Shown here: in pieces, positions 9,465 through 21,399 of the stretch
How positions within the stretch are numbered: the first letter of the stretch is position 1
Layout: the number at the start of each line of letters is the position of its first letter
From: Flaccisagitta enflata
Lineage: Eukaryota > Chaetognatha > Sagittoidea > Aphragmophora
Assembly (NCBI GenBank): GCA_965153355.1
Contig: OZ231126.1
Coordinates: forward strand, 70,494,001-70,558,000
Length of the DNA stretch: 64,000 nt
Direction of reading: 5' to 3'
Translations under genes and position numbers: made by a program
Notes under the pieces: model-generated
What the model saw: only the letters and a program-made list of their open reading frames with translations
Told to the model about the DNA's origin: nothing
Databases searched by the model: none

Positions 9465-9730
9465 GTAATTAGGGTGTCAATTGATTTGATTGAGAATGAG
9501 GCAATAGAAAACGACCTGCATTTTTACTAGCGGATTCGCTAATCTAAAAAAGGTTTTGTCCATTTGTCCGTTGGTGTTTCCATTGGTCCGTCGGTCCTTT
9601 GGTCCGTGGGTCACATTAAAGCTCGCAAGTGTGAAAACGCCCATGTGTGTGGTGGGGGGGGGGGGTTTGAATGGGGGTTGTCATGCCCATCCGTCCTCAA
9701 CGATACTGTGACCCTGATTTTTCTTTTCAG

Positions 9731-9841
9731 ATCAAACTGGGAACGGATACTTGGTTTTCGTCTTCATTTGTTTCTTCTTCCTCGTCTGCCTGATCGTCTT
9801 TTTCGTCAAAAGAAGAGCCAAGAAGGAATTCGATGATGACA
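9731..9841 (+). CDS. ADAM10-like: ADAM10-like exon: transmembrane helix
   Basis: Acceptor TTTTCAG, phase 1. It encodes DQTGNGYLVFVFICFFFLV, CLIVFFV, then KRRAKKEFDDD. A hydrophobic run of about 19-20 residues is followed by a basic stop-transfer cluster, giving type I topology with the protease side outside. It ends in phase 1 at A|GTAAGA. This placement relative to the stalk is exactly as in ADAM10. Confidence 0.85.
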
Positions 9842-9884
9842 GTAAGAAGGACATAATGTTAGAATATGTCGGCTATAAAAAAAA

Positions 9885-10196
9885 AACAAGGCCGAATACA
9901 CGTCTAGCCAAGTCACGTGCTGGTGAGCAGGAACAGTAATACTGAAACACCCCCCCCCACTCAGTAAAAGTATAAAAAGTTAAGTGTGGCAAACCGACAG
10001 ACCGATGGACCAATGGACCAATGGACCGACAGACGGACGGACTAAGCGGGTTGTAGAGTCGATTGCTCGCTACTCAACAGTCAACACATTGCGTGTCGGT
10101 CTGTCCGTCGGTAACATTTTTTAATTGCGAGCAGTTTCTGCATTACTGCACCTGCCCAACTCTCCGCGACCGTCCTGCCACTTATCCGACCTTGTT
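9885..10196. mobile_element. Two HINE-like elements fused head-to-head
   Basis: The left part is inverted (AACAAGGCCGAATACACG ... ACGGACGGACTAAGC). The right part is direct (GTCTGTCCGTCGG ... CTCCGCGACCGTC ... TCCGACCTTGTT). They meet at a decayed hairpin, GTCGATTGCTCGCTACTC, near 10060. A C-run occurs at 9950. Confidence 0.45.
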
Positions 10197-10604
10197 TTCA
10201 CCGACTAAAGGACAAAATTATCATAACTTACATGTATTTTTCACTGGCCTTTATGACCTCTCAAGAACGTTATCATGATGCTTGTCTGATAATACTGAGA
10301 CGACGTAGAGGGGGAGGGGTGGCGATCATTCCATTTTCATAGTCGTTGTCATTGTGATAAAATGATTCGATCCCGCGGGACCAAACAACAACATAAGTAA
10401 CACAGACGGTGTCTCAGTTGTCACTCTTATCTCATCCACTCATCTCTGGAGTGTTTACTAGACATAAGCGATCACACTGTTACGCCAGCCGTCAGGCCAT
10501 CGGTCTCTTGGTCGGTCGGTCGGTCGGTTGTTCCGTTATTTAAAGTGAGTAAACCTGATCGAGCAATCAGATGGAAAGCTGGTATATCGTCCCTGATTTT
10601 GGCC

Positions 10605-12620
10605 ATGGTAATTAACAGTACTTTAACGCCGTTAATTAACACTATATAGGTACCATGAAATTAACTAAGAAAAACATTTTTTTTATTTTTGAGAAATTCA
10701 CTGAAAATAAGTGCTAAAGGTTGTTGTTAATTATCAGGTACCTATATGCTGTTAATTAACATGCTATTTTTTATGTTAATTAACACCCTTTTTATTGTGT
10801 TAATTAACACAAAAAAAATATGGATTATTAACAAATTGTTAAAAATATACAATTTTTTGTGTTAATTAACAGGTGAAATGTGGTGTTAATTAACATCAAA
10901 AACAGTTAGTTAATTAACACAGAAAAAATATAGATTATTAACAATTTGATCAAGTACATATATGCTGTTAATCAACATGCTGTTTTTGATATCAATCAAC
11001 ATCGCATTTTATGCGTTAATCAACACACAAAAAATATAGATTATCAAAAAATTGATCAGGTACCTCTATGCTGTTAATTAACATGCTGTTTTTAATGTTA
11101 ATTAACACTACATTTCACCCGTTAATTAACACAAAAGAAATAAAGATTATTAACAAATTGTTAAAGACATATAATTTCTTTGTGTTAATTAACGGGTGAA
11201 ATGTGGTGTTAATTAACATCAAAAACAGCCTGTTAATTGACACAGAAAAAATATAGATTATTAACAAATTGATTAGGTACTTATATGCTGTTAATCAATT
11301 TGCTGTTTTTGATGTTAATTAACACCAAATTTCATGCGTTAATTAACACCAAAAAAATATTGATGATTAACAAATTGTTAAAGATATACAATTTTTTGTA
11401 ATAATTAATGGGTGAAATGTGGTCTTAATTAACAGCATAGATTTACTTCATCAATTTGTTAATAATCTTTATTTTTTCTGTGTTAATTTATACACTGTTT
11501 TTGATGTTAGTTATCACCACATTTCATGCGTTAATCAACACAAAAAAAATTTGGACTATAAACAAATGGTTAAATATATATAGTTTTTTAGGGTTAATTT
11601 ACAGGTGAAATGTGGTGTTAATTAACATCAAAAACAGTGTGTAAATTAACACAGAAAAAATATAGATTATTAACAAATTGATCAGCTACCTCTATGCTGT
11701 TAATTAACACCACATTTCAACCATTAATTAATACAAAAAATTGTATATCTTTAACAATTTGATAATCATCAATATTTTTTTTGTGTTAATTAACGCATGA
11801 AATTTGTTGTTAATTAACATCAAAAACAGCATGTTGATTAACAGCATATAAGTACTTGATCAATTTGTTAATAATCTATATTTTTTCTGTGTTAATTAAC
11901 AGGCTGTTTTTTATGTTAATTAACACCACATTTCACCTGTTAATTAACACAAAAAAATCATATGTCTTTGACAATTTGTTAATAATCTTTATTTTTTTGT
12001 TTTAATTAACAGGTGAAATGTAGTGTTAATTAACATCAGAAACAGCATGTTAATTAACAACATAGAGGTACCTGATCAATTTTTTGATAATCTAAATTTT
12101 TTGTGTATTAATTAATGCATGAAATGTGGTGTTGATTAATATCAAAAACATCATGTTGATTAACAACATATACGTACTTGATCAAATTGTTAATAATCTA
12201 TATTTTTTCTGTGTTAATTAACACACCGTTTTTGATGTTAATTAACACCACATTTCACCTGTTAATTAACACAAAAAAATTGTATATTTTTAACAATTTG
12301 TTAATAATCCATATTTTTTTTGTGTTAATTAACACAAAAAATAGGGTGTTAATTAACATCAAAAACAGCGTGTTAATTAACAGCATATAGGTACCTGATA
12401 ATTAACAACAACCTAGCACTAATTTTCAGTTAATTGCTCAAAAATAAAAAAATGTTTTTCTTAGTTAATTTCATGGTACCTATATACCGTTAATTAACAA
12501 CTGTTTTTAAGTGTTAATTAACAGCATAAAAACCACCGTTAATTAATGGTACTTTTTAGCCTTTTATTAACAATTTTGTTAATTAGAGGCGTTAATGTGC
12601 CGTTAATTAACGAAGGGTAA
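10605..12620. repeat. ~2-kb fold-back built from GTTAATTAAC
   Basis: The 10-bp palindrome GTTAATTAAC and one-base variants recur dozens of times at about 25-45 bp spacing. They alternate with conserved spacers (CATCAAAAACAGC, ACCACATTTCACC, ATAGATTATTAACAAATTG, CATATAGGTACCTGAT). The outer ends are inverse copies: ATAGGTACCATGAAATTAAC near 10645 and its complement near 12470; ATCAGGTACCTATATGCTG near 10735 and its complement near 12385. It lies in the 3.6-kb intron after the transmembrane exon. No ORF of interest. Flanks 10200-10600 and 12620-13030 show nothing definite. Confidence 0.85.
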
Positions 12621-13040
12621 ATCGCTCACGATATATCTCATGGAAAGGGGCTGTGATGCATGGCAACATGAGGCTGTTGAGGCACTTGGACAGCGGGAAA
12701 TAAGCAAGAAACCGACAATTGTGACGCCGAGCGGATTTGGGTCTTTGGCGCTAAAACATTGAATCAAATATTCAGATCAAGACCGCATGTCTCGTGGCTT
12801 GGAGTTTCTAATGATGGGCCTTTACGGACATCATGACGATGACGGGATTCAAGATCTTAAAAGCTACATCGCAACAGTTTTCAATGGATTTCAATCAATA
12901 CAATTGTAAGAAACTGTAAGCATCAGTTTTTAATGACTTTTCATCGAAACAATTGTAAGCAATTGTAAGCGACTATATTAGTATATTTTCGACAACAACC
13001 ACATTTATAACTACGATATAACACTCACTTATAAAAAGAA

Positions 13041-13112
13041 GACAACAACAACAACAACAGCAACAACATTAACAACAACAACATATCAACGACAGCAGCA
13101 ACAACAACCAAC

Positions 13113-13151
<39 letters not shown>

Positions 13152-13153
13152 GC

Positions 13154-13196
<43 letters not shown>

Positions 13197-13257
13197 TTAA
13201 CGAGAACAACAACAACAACAACAACCACAACAACAGCAGCAACAACAACAGCAACAA

Positions 13258-13300
<43 letters not shown>

Positions 13301-13335
13301 AACGATAACGACAACGACAACAACAACAACAACAA
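13041..13335 (+). repeat. (CAA)n array with GACAAC section
   Basis: CAA triplets with CAG, TAA and GAC variants. A 6-bp GACAAC section lies near 13262-13320. It ends about 85 bp upstream of the acceptor at 13419. Confidence 0.95.
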
Positions 13336-13419
13336 TCTGAACAACAGAGGCGTTTTCTGGATTTTATGGCCCATTTCTATTTCTATTCTTTCATTATCAT
13401 TATTCTTTTAACATAAGAG

Positions 13420-13545
13420 ACCGTCCTGAGTGGGTTGGATCGCCGGAGAAGAAAGTCGCCGAAGAATCGCCTTCGCCTCAATTTGAGATTCTTGATGCTG
13501 TTCTTGGCAAACTGGAGAAATTCACCGATAGAGTCAATGACCCAG
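13420..13545 (+). CDS. ADAM10-like: ADAM10-like exon: cytoplasmic tail 1
   Basis: The acceptor AAGAG|AC is chosen because it alone restores the phase-1 frame (DDD-N-RPEWVG); the AG two bases upstream gives the wrong phase. It encodes RPEWVGSPEKKVAEESPSPQ, then FEILDAVLGKLEKFTDRVND. A charged, amphipathic segment follows the stop-transfer cluster. It ends in phase 1 at G|GTTCAT. No SH3-type PxxP cluster of the ADAM10 kind is present here. Confidence 0.65.
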
Positions 13546-13563
13546 GTTCATTGCTGGTTTTGT

Positions 13564-13592
13564 TTATGTTGTTGTTGTTTTTGTTGTTGTTA

Positions 13593-13683
<91 letters not shown>

Positions 13684-13690
13684 CGTTGTC
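13564..13690 (+). repeat. (GTT)n / (GTC) array
   Basis: GTT triplets with a GTTGTC section, filling most of the 207-bp intron between 13545 and 13753. Confidence 0.95.
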
Positions 13691-13752
13691 ATGGTAGTTG
13701 TTGTTGTCATCATCATGTGACAGAATGCAGATCCTATCATTTCTCTTTTCAG

Positions 13753-13877
13753 TGATGCGTAAGTTCCGTAAAATGCGTCGTCGTTTTTACGAGCAGCCGC
13801 CGAATTTCGGCAAATTTACGCCTCAACACAGAAAATACGCGAAGAGGAGAATCGAAAGAATTTGCAGACAAAGTTAG
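13753..13877 (+). CDS. ADAM10-like: ADAM10-like exon: basic cytoplasmic tail 2, possible end 1
   Basis: Acceptor TTTTCAG, phase 1. It encodes VMRKFRKMRRRFYEQPPNFG and KFTPQHRKYAKRRIERICRQ, very basic. Read through, it ends with Ser-TAG at 13875-13877, and AATAAA follows 6 bp later, giving a short terminal exon. Splicing at A|GTTAGT (13872/13873) removes that stop and joins, in phase 1, either downstream terminal exon. This codes for a positively charged cytoplasmic end unlike the proline-rich ADAM10 tail. Confidence 0.65.
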
Positions 13878-13883
13878 TAGAGG

Positions 13884-13889
13884 AATAAA
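13884..13889 (+). promoter_or_regulatory. Polyadenylation signal AATAAA
   Basis: A canonical hexamer 6 bases after the in-frame stop at 13877. It would support transcripts ending in the intron after the cytoplasmic exon. Not tested by RNA. Confidence 0.4.
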
Positions 13890-14000
13890 CAGTCAATTTG
13901 ATTTAATAGATGGCTAATGTCACAATTTCTTTTCGACGCGAGAAGTCGACTCAACACCACGTTAACAGCGTTACCGCAATGTCTATTGCATTGTGACAAG

Positions 14001-14628
14001 TTTTTAGGTGCGCCATAGCACCTCTATGTGAGGCTCTGTCTGTCGGTCGGTTGGTCTGTAACGCTCGAGTTGAAAATCTCGAAAAGAAGCAAAAATCACT
14101 GGAAATGATTCAGAAATATGCTAGGATGATTTTTAAATGCGCCATAGCATCTCTATAAGAAGCTCTGTCCGTCCGTCCGTCCATCCGTTGGTCACGCTCG
14201 AATGAAAAATCGCTAAAAATGTTTGAAATCAATAGAAAACTCATTTCGTTCATCATAAATGATACTCGTCATTTCATTCACTAATATAATCAGCTACGGT
14301 TAGGTCTTATAGAGCTGGGATGGGTTGGATAGGTCTGGTGATAGGTCAGATAGGTCTTAGGATAGGTCTGATAGAGCTGGAGATAGGTCTGATAGAGCTG
14401 GGGATAGGTCTAATAGAGCTGGTGATAGGTCTGATAGAGCTCGGGATAGGTCTGATAGAGCTCGGGAGAGGCCTGATAGAGCTCGGGATAGGTCTTATAG
14501 AGCTAGGAATGATCTGATAGAGCTAGGGATAGGTCTGATGGAGCTAGGGATAGGTGTGATGGAGCTAGGGATAGCTAAGAATTAATATCGCTCGGCGCAC
14601 CGTCTTGGCCCGTGTATCCGGCCTTGTT
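14001..14628 (+). mobile_element. HINE-like element, family C (GGTGC tag), with nested 5' end and 22-bp minisatellite
   Basis: TTTTTAGGTGCGCCATAGCACC hairpin start. A second 5' end, TTTTTAAATGCGCCATAGCA, lies near 14130, followed by a GTCCGTCCGTCC core. About 12 copies of a 22-bp unit (GATAGGTCTGATAGAGCTGG and variants) occupy 14317-14580. The tag GGCGCACCG, GTATCCGGCC and TTGTT close it. An inverted copy with the same layout is at 46567-47134. Confidence 0.65.
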
Positions 14629-15670
14629 ATAGTTTGATGACCTACCTAACTACCTGGATTACCTTGCCAAACCATTTTTTGTGACCACCCCTACCCCTAG
14701 GAGACCTAAAATTAACGTCAAAATGGCCACATTGGTTTGTCCGGATTTTGTCCGGATAAGCAAATAACAAGCAAAACCTATCAAAAAATAGATTATCTGA
14801 TCATTTCTCAGCTTTTTATCAGTTATCATCAATCCGATGTGATTGTACAAAAAACTTAATCCTACTGCTCAAATGCTAAGTTGTTCAAATATGGTATTAT
14901 CATCAAATTTTGATCCTCCTAATTTTTTCACCATTTCACAGTAAAACACTATAAATTCTCAAAGTTAATCACTTTTCAGGTTTCTATCTAATCGAGGACT
15001 ACTTGAAGGATATATGCTCCAAATTTTGTGCCACTGTGACACCCCAATCCAGAGTAATTTTGCCGATTTGGCTGAGATTTTGCACAGAGGTTCTTTCAAA
15101 GAATGCCCACTTAAATTGATCGTTGCAGGAAGATTCAGTAAATTTTTGCCAACTAGCCCAACCATCCAAAAAAGCTGCTTATAGAGAATTTTCAAAAAAT
15201 TTGAAATCTCAATTTTTTTCAGCAGAATTGGGTCTGATTGAATTCTTGAACTGCGATTTAATAAAATATTCACATTTTTTGGTTTTGTTGACTATAACAA
15301 CTCAATTTTTGCTTATTTTCTATCATTATTTGTTGCGTTTCAGCCGAATTTACATGAAAATCGAGGATCATTAACAAAATTCATTTCTTGAACCATGTTC
15401 ATATTGACATAAGCTATCTGATTATGAATGTTTTTGTCAAATTTTCTTAATTTTGAAATTGACTTGTTTGGCCATCCCGCAAAAACGAGATTATAGAAGC
15501 AGCCAGATGATTTTGGTTGTTTTCCAATGATGGCGGTTCTGTGACTGTAGGTTTTACGCTTGGGACAGATCAGTGAGCTGTGAAAGCAACCGCAAATAAC
15601 GTTTTGTTAATTGTTCATGATAAATTTTGAATTCACTGACGTTTCGAGGTTTGGGTCTGATTTAAAACAG
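14629..15670. other. AT-rich intron with no identified element
   Basis: About 1 kb without simple repeats longer than 30 bp, lying between the nested family C element and the alternative terminal exon. Reading frames of 60-100 codons occur on both strands but lack codon bias or splice context. Confidence 0.5.
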
Positions 15671-15762
15671 CTCCAATCGTGCGCAATTGTACGCTGAAAG
15701 CGCAATTTCCTACGGACCTACCGAAAGACGCGACAGACCCAACAGAGAAGCCCATTATCTAG
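15671..15762 (+). CDS. ADAM10-like: ADAM10-like alternative terminal exon (end 2)
   Basis: Acceptor AAAACAG. The phase-1 start matches the donor at 13872. It encodes PIVRNCTLKAQFPTDLPKDA, then TDPTEKPII and TAG. Codons are GC-richer than the surroundings. It would give a total of about 582 residues from base 3. Whether it is used, alone or alternatively to 16501-16628, cannot be told from sequence. Confidence 0.5.
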
Positions 15763-15892
15763 AAAAGCGAGAGAGATAGACAGATAGTACGACCCCGGAT
15801 TCACTGAGACAACGAGGTCACTACAAAGTCACAGAAATATCTGCAAATTCGAGCGAATAATTCTGTCGTGACCTCAGAATCACCGCTTTTGG

Positions 15893-16185
15893 CGACCTCT
15901 GCATGACTTCAGCGTGACCTCTGCATGACTTCAGCGTGACCTCTGCATGACTTCAGCGTGACCTCTGCGTGACTTCAGCATGACCTCTGCATGACTTCAG
16001 CGTGACCTCCGCGTGACCTCTGCGTGACTTCAGCGTGACCTCTGCATGACTTCAGCGTGACCTCTGCGTGACTTCAGCATGACCTCTGCGTGACTTCAGC
16101 ATGACCTCTGCATGACTTCAGCGTGACCTTTGCGTGACTTCAGCGTGACCTCTGCGAGACCTCTGCGTGACTTCAGCGTGACGAA
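15893..16185 (+). repeat. 22-bp minisatellite (GTGACCTCTGCATGACTTCA...)
   Basis: About 13 units alternating TGACCTCTGC and TGACTTCAGC with G/A changes. TGACCT (inverse AGGTCA) recurs at regular spacing. It lies between the two candidate terminal exons. Confidence 0.9.
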
Positions 16186-16369
16186 ATCACGATCACGCAA
16201 ACGAAGAATGACCTCATAAAAACAGAACGCGACCTCGTCAGTGACGACGCAGATGCGACTTTTTTTCATGTGCGTGTGCAATAACCTTTTGTCGTATGCA
16301 TCATGACCTTTCTCTGACTCTCCCTGTCTCTGTCTCTGTCTCTATCTCTCGCTCTCTTTCACGTTCTCT

Positions 16370-16628
<259 letters not shown>

Positions 16629-16652
16629 GCACATAGTTATCAAACTATGAGC

Positions 16653-17347
16653 ATTGAATCAAAATGACAAACGGATTTTGAGTTGTGAATTGGTGGTGAT
16701 AATAGGGTGATTAGGGGTTGATGGATACTTGTTTCTCCTGGTGGTGGGATCTGAGGCGCTGTGAATCGGCTCTTTTGAACAGTTGCTTCGTCGATATGAA
16801 TACTCTTTTCCATAATTGAACGGAGTAACTCGCGCTAAGAACTGCTACCACAGTTCTATCTCTTCATGGATACCCATTTTCTATCACGAGGAATCTTTGA
16901 AAAAATCGTTTATTCAGGCATTTTTTTTTGGGGGGGGGGGGGGGGGGGGGGGTGGGGGGGTGTGCGCTTTGCTCTCGTTAAACTTTTGAGAATTTTTTGA
17001 AAAGAAGAAGGAAATGAATTAATGCTCGTAAATAAAAGATGGTCCCTTTCTAGAATATGATTCGCGCTGAGATGGCTGAAAATAAGAATTGTGTGGGATG
17101 TACAAAGGTAGAAGAGAAGAGGGCATTGGTAAATATTCGTGCGTATGCACGCGTGTATGTCTCTGTACACACGTACATGTGCCTGTAGTGACGAAACGAA
17201 CGATTCGGGTGTAAAATGTCGGTCGTGGATGTCAAAAAGTGCCACCAGTTAACGCTGAGAGCGATATCATTTGAATAGCCGGTGATGATTTTCGCGGCTC
17301 TCCGGCGGTAGTAGCCAAGGATTTTATCCAAATATACAAGCTTTTAA
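16653..17347. other. Gene-free stretch with a long G-run
   Basis: T-run then a G-run of about 30 bases (16922-16960, one T interruption), followed by TGTGCGC. Nothing else I can support. Overlapping ORFs on the minus strand lack coding features. Confidence 0.6.
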
Positions 17348-18300
17348 TTTTTAGATGCGTCCTCGCATCTCTATAAGAGGCTCTGTCCCTACGTATGAAG
17401 GTATGAAGGTATGAAGGTATGTCTGTAACGCGAAATTCTCTAAAGGCAAATTTTAGCGTTTTCTCTTCATTTCTCTTCATGTCTCTTCATGTCTCTTATA
17501 TTTCTTATGTCTCTTTCATCTCTTTCGTCTCTTTTGTCTCTTTTGTCTCTTTTGTGTCCTGTAAGTCTCTGATGTCTTCTATATGTCTCTTACATCTCTT
17601 ATGTCTCTTATATCTCTTATGTCTCTTATTTCTCCTATGTATCTTAGGTCTCATATGTCTCTTATGTCTCTTATGTCTCCTATATGTCTTCTATATGTCT
17701 CCTATATGTCTCTTATGTCTCCTATGTCTCCTATATGTCTCATATGTCTCTCATGTCTCTCATGTCTCTGATGTCTCTTAAATCTCTTATATCTCATATC
17801 TCTTATATCTCTTATAAGTTAAATCTTTTATGTCTCTTATGTCTCTTGCATCTTTTAGGTCTCTTAGGTCTCTTATGTCTCTTATGTCTCTTATGTCTCT
17901 TCAAGTCTTTATATGTCTCCTCATGATTCCTCATGTCTCTTCATGTCTCGCCATATCTATCCATGTCTCTCCAAGTCCTTTCATGTCTCTTCATGAGGAT
18001 GAGGCAGGGGAGGGGTGGGGAGTTGTGGGGGGGAGGGGTCGGGAGGCGTGGGGGGAGGCGTGGGGAGGCGTAGGGAAGAGGGGTGGGGAGGCGTGGGGGA
18101 GGGGTGGGGAGGCGTGGGGGGAGGGGTAGGGAAGCGTGGAGGGGAGGGGTGGAGAGGCGTGGGGGGAGAGAGAAATCAATTCATATTTTTCTCTTTATCT
18201 CTGAATCTTTATATTTTCATATCATTATATCTTAATATCTTTATATCTTAATAATTTACTTTAAAGAGGACGCATCTATTGGACATCTCTTGGCCTTGTT
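17348..18300 (+). mobile_element. HINE-like element, family B (GATGC tag), expanded by internal minisatellites
   Basis: 5' hairpin GATGCGTCCTCGCATC and CTCTATAAGAGGCTCTGTC. Then GTATGAAG repeats (17395-17420), a long CTCTTATGT minisatellite (about 17460-17990) and a G-rich GGGGAGGCGTGG minisatellite (18000-18170). The 3' tag AGGACGCATC and TTGGCCTTGTT follow. The microsatellite core has apparently been replaced. Confidence 0.55.
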
Positions 18301-18726
18301 ATATTGTCCATGGATGGAAGGAGACAAAATGTACGGGGCCTTCAGCTTTTTTTTCAAGTCCGATTGAAATCTAAGTCCAATGGCATCAGATACAATTTCA
18401 TCGAATTTCTATTTAGTCAATCAACTTTTGTTTGCCCTTTTATTTTTCTCTCCATATTTGGCTAGATTTTCTAAAATGTCCATAAGAAACATGTCCGACA
18501 GGCTTCTAATTTTAGGCCTTCTCGTGTCGGTTTGATGGCCCTTGAGGCGCGTGTCCTACATCCATGAGCATTGTCAATTAGTGTAACCAACCGATACCAG
18601 CCAAAGATTTTATCCAGTGATGCGGGCTAAGGGAAAATGGTTACGCGTGCGGACATCTTACCATAGGACGCGTGGGTTTTATGAGCTGCGGCTGAGGCGC
18701 CTCCAATTGCAAACGATAGACTGCAG
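18301..18726. other. Unannotated AT-rich stretch
   Basis: No repeat, no coding signal and no splice chain that I can support. Confidence 0.5.
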
Positions 18727-18830
18727 GAGATGAAGAAGAAAAAGAAAAAGAAAAAGAAAAAGAAAAAGAAAAAGAAAAAGAAAAAGAAAAAGAAAAAGAA
18801 AAAGAAAAAGAAAAAGAAGAAGAAGAAGGG
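18727..18830 (+). repeat. (GAAAAA)n hexamer repeat
   Basis: About 15 copies of a 6-bp AAAAAG unit ending in GAA triplets. Confidence 0.95.
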
Positions 18831-18963
18831 AAATCGATTTTACTGGGAAACTATCACGACACACTAGCTTGAAAGTATCCTGTTTGTTCATGACGTTTTA
18901 CAAATTACAAGCCATAGAATGTTTTTATCATCCATAACAGAGACTAACTAAAATATCGATGAC

Positions 18964-19073
<110 letters not shown>

Positions 19074-19519
19074 ACCAAGACAAAAGGAAACAAGCGTTAG
19101 AATGAAGTTAACGGTAACTTACGGTAGGATTTCCATACTGGAACTTTCATCTCGCGATCTAGAAAAAGGGAAAAGGAAAAAGAGAATTATTTTTCTGAAA
19201 CTTTTTAAAAGGCACTTCAAGTCAACACGAGTAGACAACACTTGAAACTCTTGAAAAAAGGCACACGCCGTGATGCAAATCAAGATGCAAACCGCAAAAG
19301 CACTTCAAATTTATAATTGCACACAGCTTACTATTACTATCGTGCATTTGTCCCGTTCCGAAGTTTCACAAAAAATACAACAAATATCCATCCATTTTTT
19401 GTCCGCGACGGAATATCATTCCGAGACGGACTATTATTCAAGGCGGGTGGGTGTCGTCGTCGTTGTCGTCGTTGTCGTTGTAGTTGTCGTCACGGATTTT
19501 AAAAAAATGGATAACTTTT

Positions 19520-20044
19520 TTATGCTTTGACCAATTTGGTTCATATTTGGTGGGAAGTTGAACTAGGGTAAGGCGCTTTACATCCTATCTGATTTTTGTG
19601 ATCCGACTATTTATCCTGTCAAACAGTCTACCACCCAACCAGCCTATCAGCCTAAAAGTGAAAAACGTGCATAACTTGGCTAATTTTCAACCGATTTGTT
19701 TGAAACTTGGTATGTTGACTCAAAAGATTTTTAAACATTTGAGCAAGCTAACTGGCCAAACTAGCCTACCGCCTAACCAGCCTAACTTTGATATTTTTAA
19801 TCAATTTTGTTGAAACTTGGTATAGAGTCTCTAAATGGAGGAACTCCACATATACATAATATTAATTCTGTCAAACCATCTTACCACCCAACAGGCCCAC
19901 CACCCAACCACCTTACCAGCCAACCAGCCCGAAAGTGAAAAACAGGTATAACTTTGCCATTTTCCAACCAAAATGCTTGAAACTTGATATAGAGATTAAA
20001 AATAGAAATACTCAATATATGTAGTTGCTTTATATACATTTTGT
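19520..20044 (+). repeat. Decayed ~180-bp tandem repeats
   Basis: Three diverged units share CCAACCAGCCTA/CCACCCAACC, AAGTGAAAAACGTGCATAAC and TTGAAACTTGGTAT. No coding frame. Confidence 0.5.
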
Positions 20045-20280
20045 TGAGTTGTGATCTCTTGGTTGTAGCGATCTTATGGAATTGGTGGCAGGAGCAGTAC
20101 TGCGAAAACCGCTTGGAATTCAAAAATGTGACGGACGGACGGACGGACGGACGGACGGACGGACGGACGGGCGGACGGACGGACGGACGGATGGACGGAC
20201 GGACCGACGGACGGACCGACGGACGGACCGACGGACCGACCGACACAGCAAGGTGTAGAGTCGCGTGTCCGCGACTAAAA
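20045..20280 (-). mobile_element. HINE-like element, family A, with long GGAC core
   Basis: On the + strand: GGCAGGAGCAGTACTGCG, AAACCGCTTGGAATTCAAAA, about 27 GGAC units, then the hairpin GTCGCGTGTCCGCGAC and CTAAAAA. The distal end (AACAAGG) is not recognisable. Confidence 0.6.
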
Positions 20281-20323
20281 ATGGTCATCGTATGCTTAAT
20301 CGTCATCGCAAGCACCGGTGGTA

Positions 20324-20734
20324 CTACGCGAATCAAAAAAAAAGCCGCACTTTTAAATGGCAATTTATCATATCAAACTTCAAAATAATCAAACAAAATC
20401 TTAGACCATTTTGAAGATCTCAAAAAGATCTTTCATTTGGCTCCAATCTGGTATTTCTAGCTTTATTCGTTTAGAAATGGCATAAAAAAGAGTAAAAACA
20501 TTGCTACTCTCAGTTTTGCAATCCTATTGAAAAATGAGCATTTTTGCAAAAGAGAGGTTCACTTTGGCAAGCTCTATCTCCTAAACGGTTTGAGATAGAG
20601 ACCTGGGATTGGTCTAGAATGAAAGAGAATTTAAAAATCTTTAAAATCAATTGAACAAAAAAATTTTAAATTGATTTTTTGTATCTCTTCCACTTAGTTA
20701 CAAAAGGGTGCGGCTTTTTTTTTGATTCGCGTAG
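20324..20734. mobile_element. TA-flanked MITE M2 (27-bp perfect TIRs)
   Basis: CTACGCGAATC plus nine A and GCCGCAC at the left are perfectly inverted at the right end. TA dinucleotides flank both ends. Length is 411 bp, with no transposase. The interior contains GGATTGGTCTAGAATGAAAG (shared with M1) and CCAATCTGGTATTTCTAGC (shared with M4). Tc1/mariner-type target preference is inferred. Confidence 0.8.
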
Positions 20735-20849
20735 TATCTCTCCATCTCTGCCTCTGATTCTTAAGATGATACCCAAAGTGGCTTTCCACAATTCAGGCAA
20801 AGACTGATTTGTTCTTTGCACTGTATCTCCATCATGTGAATTAAAAGGG

Positions 20850-21384
20850 TTTTTAGTCGCGTGAACGCGACTCTAGAAGCCGCTATGTCGGTCGGTCGGT
20901 CGGTCCGTCGGTCGGTCGGTCGGTCCGTCGGTAACCAAAATCGATTAAAGCCTTTTTATTCATTTTTAAGCTCATTTTAGACATTTAAAATGTAAAATAA
21001 ATCATTTAAAATTAATTTCAGTCATTTAAGGTCACTTAAGTCACCCCTTAAGTTATTTAAGTAATGATTAACATTTTTGAAATAGAGCTTAAAACTTCAT
21101 TTTAAAGGTACTTTAGGGTACTTTAGGGTACTCTAGAGTACTTAAGGGCACTTCAGGGTACTTTAGGGTACTTCAGGTACTTTAGCGTACTTTAGGTACT
21201 AAAGGGTACTTTAGGGTATAATAAGTACTTAAGGGTACTTTAGGTACTTTCTGGTACTTCAGGGTACTTTAGGTATAAAGATAGGTATTTTTAGGTAATT
21301 ATTAGTAATTATGTACTTACCTTGATTACCTTAATTACCTTTATTACCTTTATTACCACGCGACTAAGGTTTGTTGACCTTGTT
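20850..21384 (+). mobile_element. HINE-like element, family A, with internal TAGGGTACTT repeats
   Basis: TTTTTAGTCGCGTGAACGCGAC start and a GTCGGTCGGTCCGTC core. Then about 200 bp of a 10-bp GGTACTTTAG repeat (21098-21300), the tag CACGCGACTAAGG, and ACCTTGTT at the end. Confidence 0.6.
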
Positions 21385-21399
21385 TTTATGGTCATCGTA

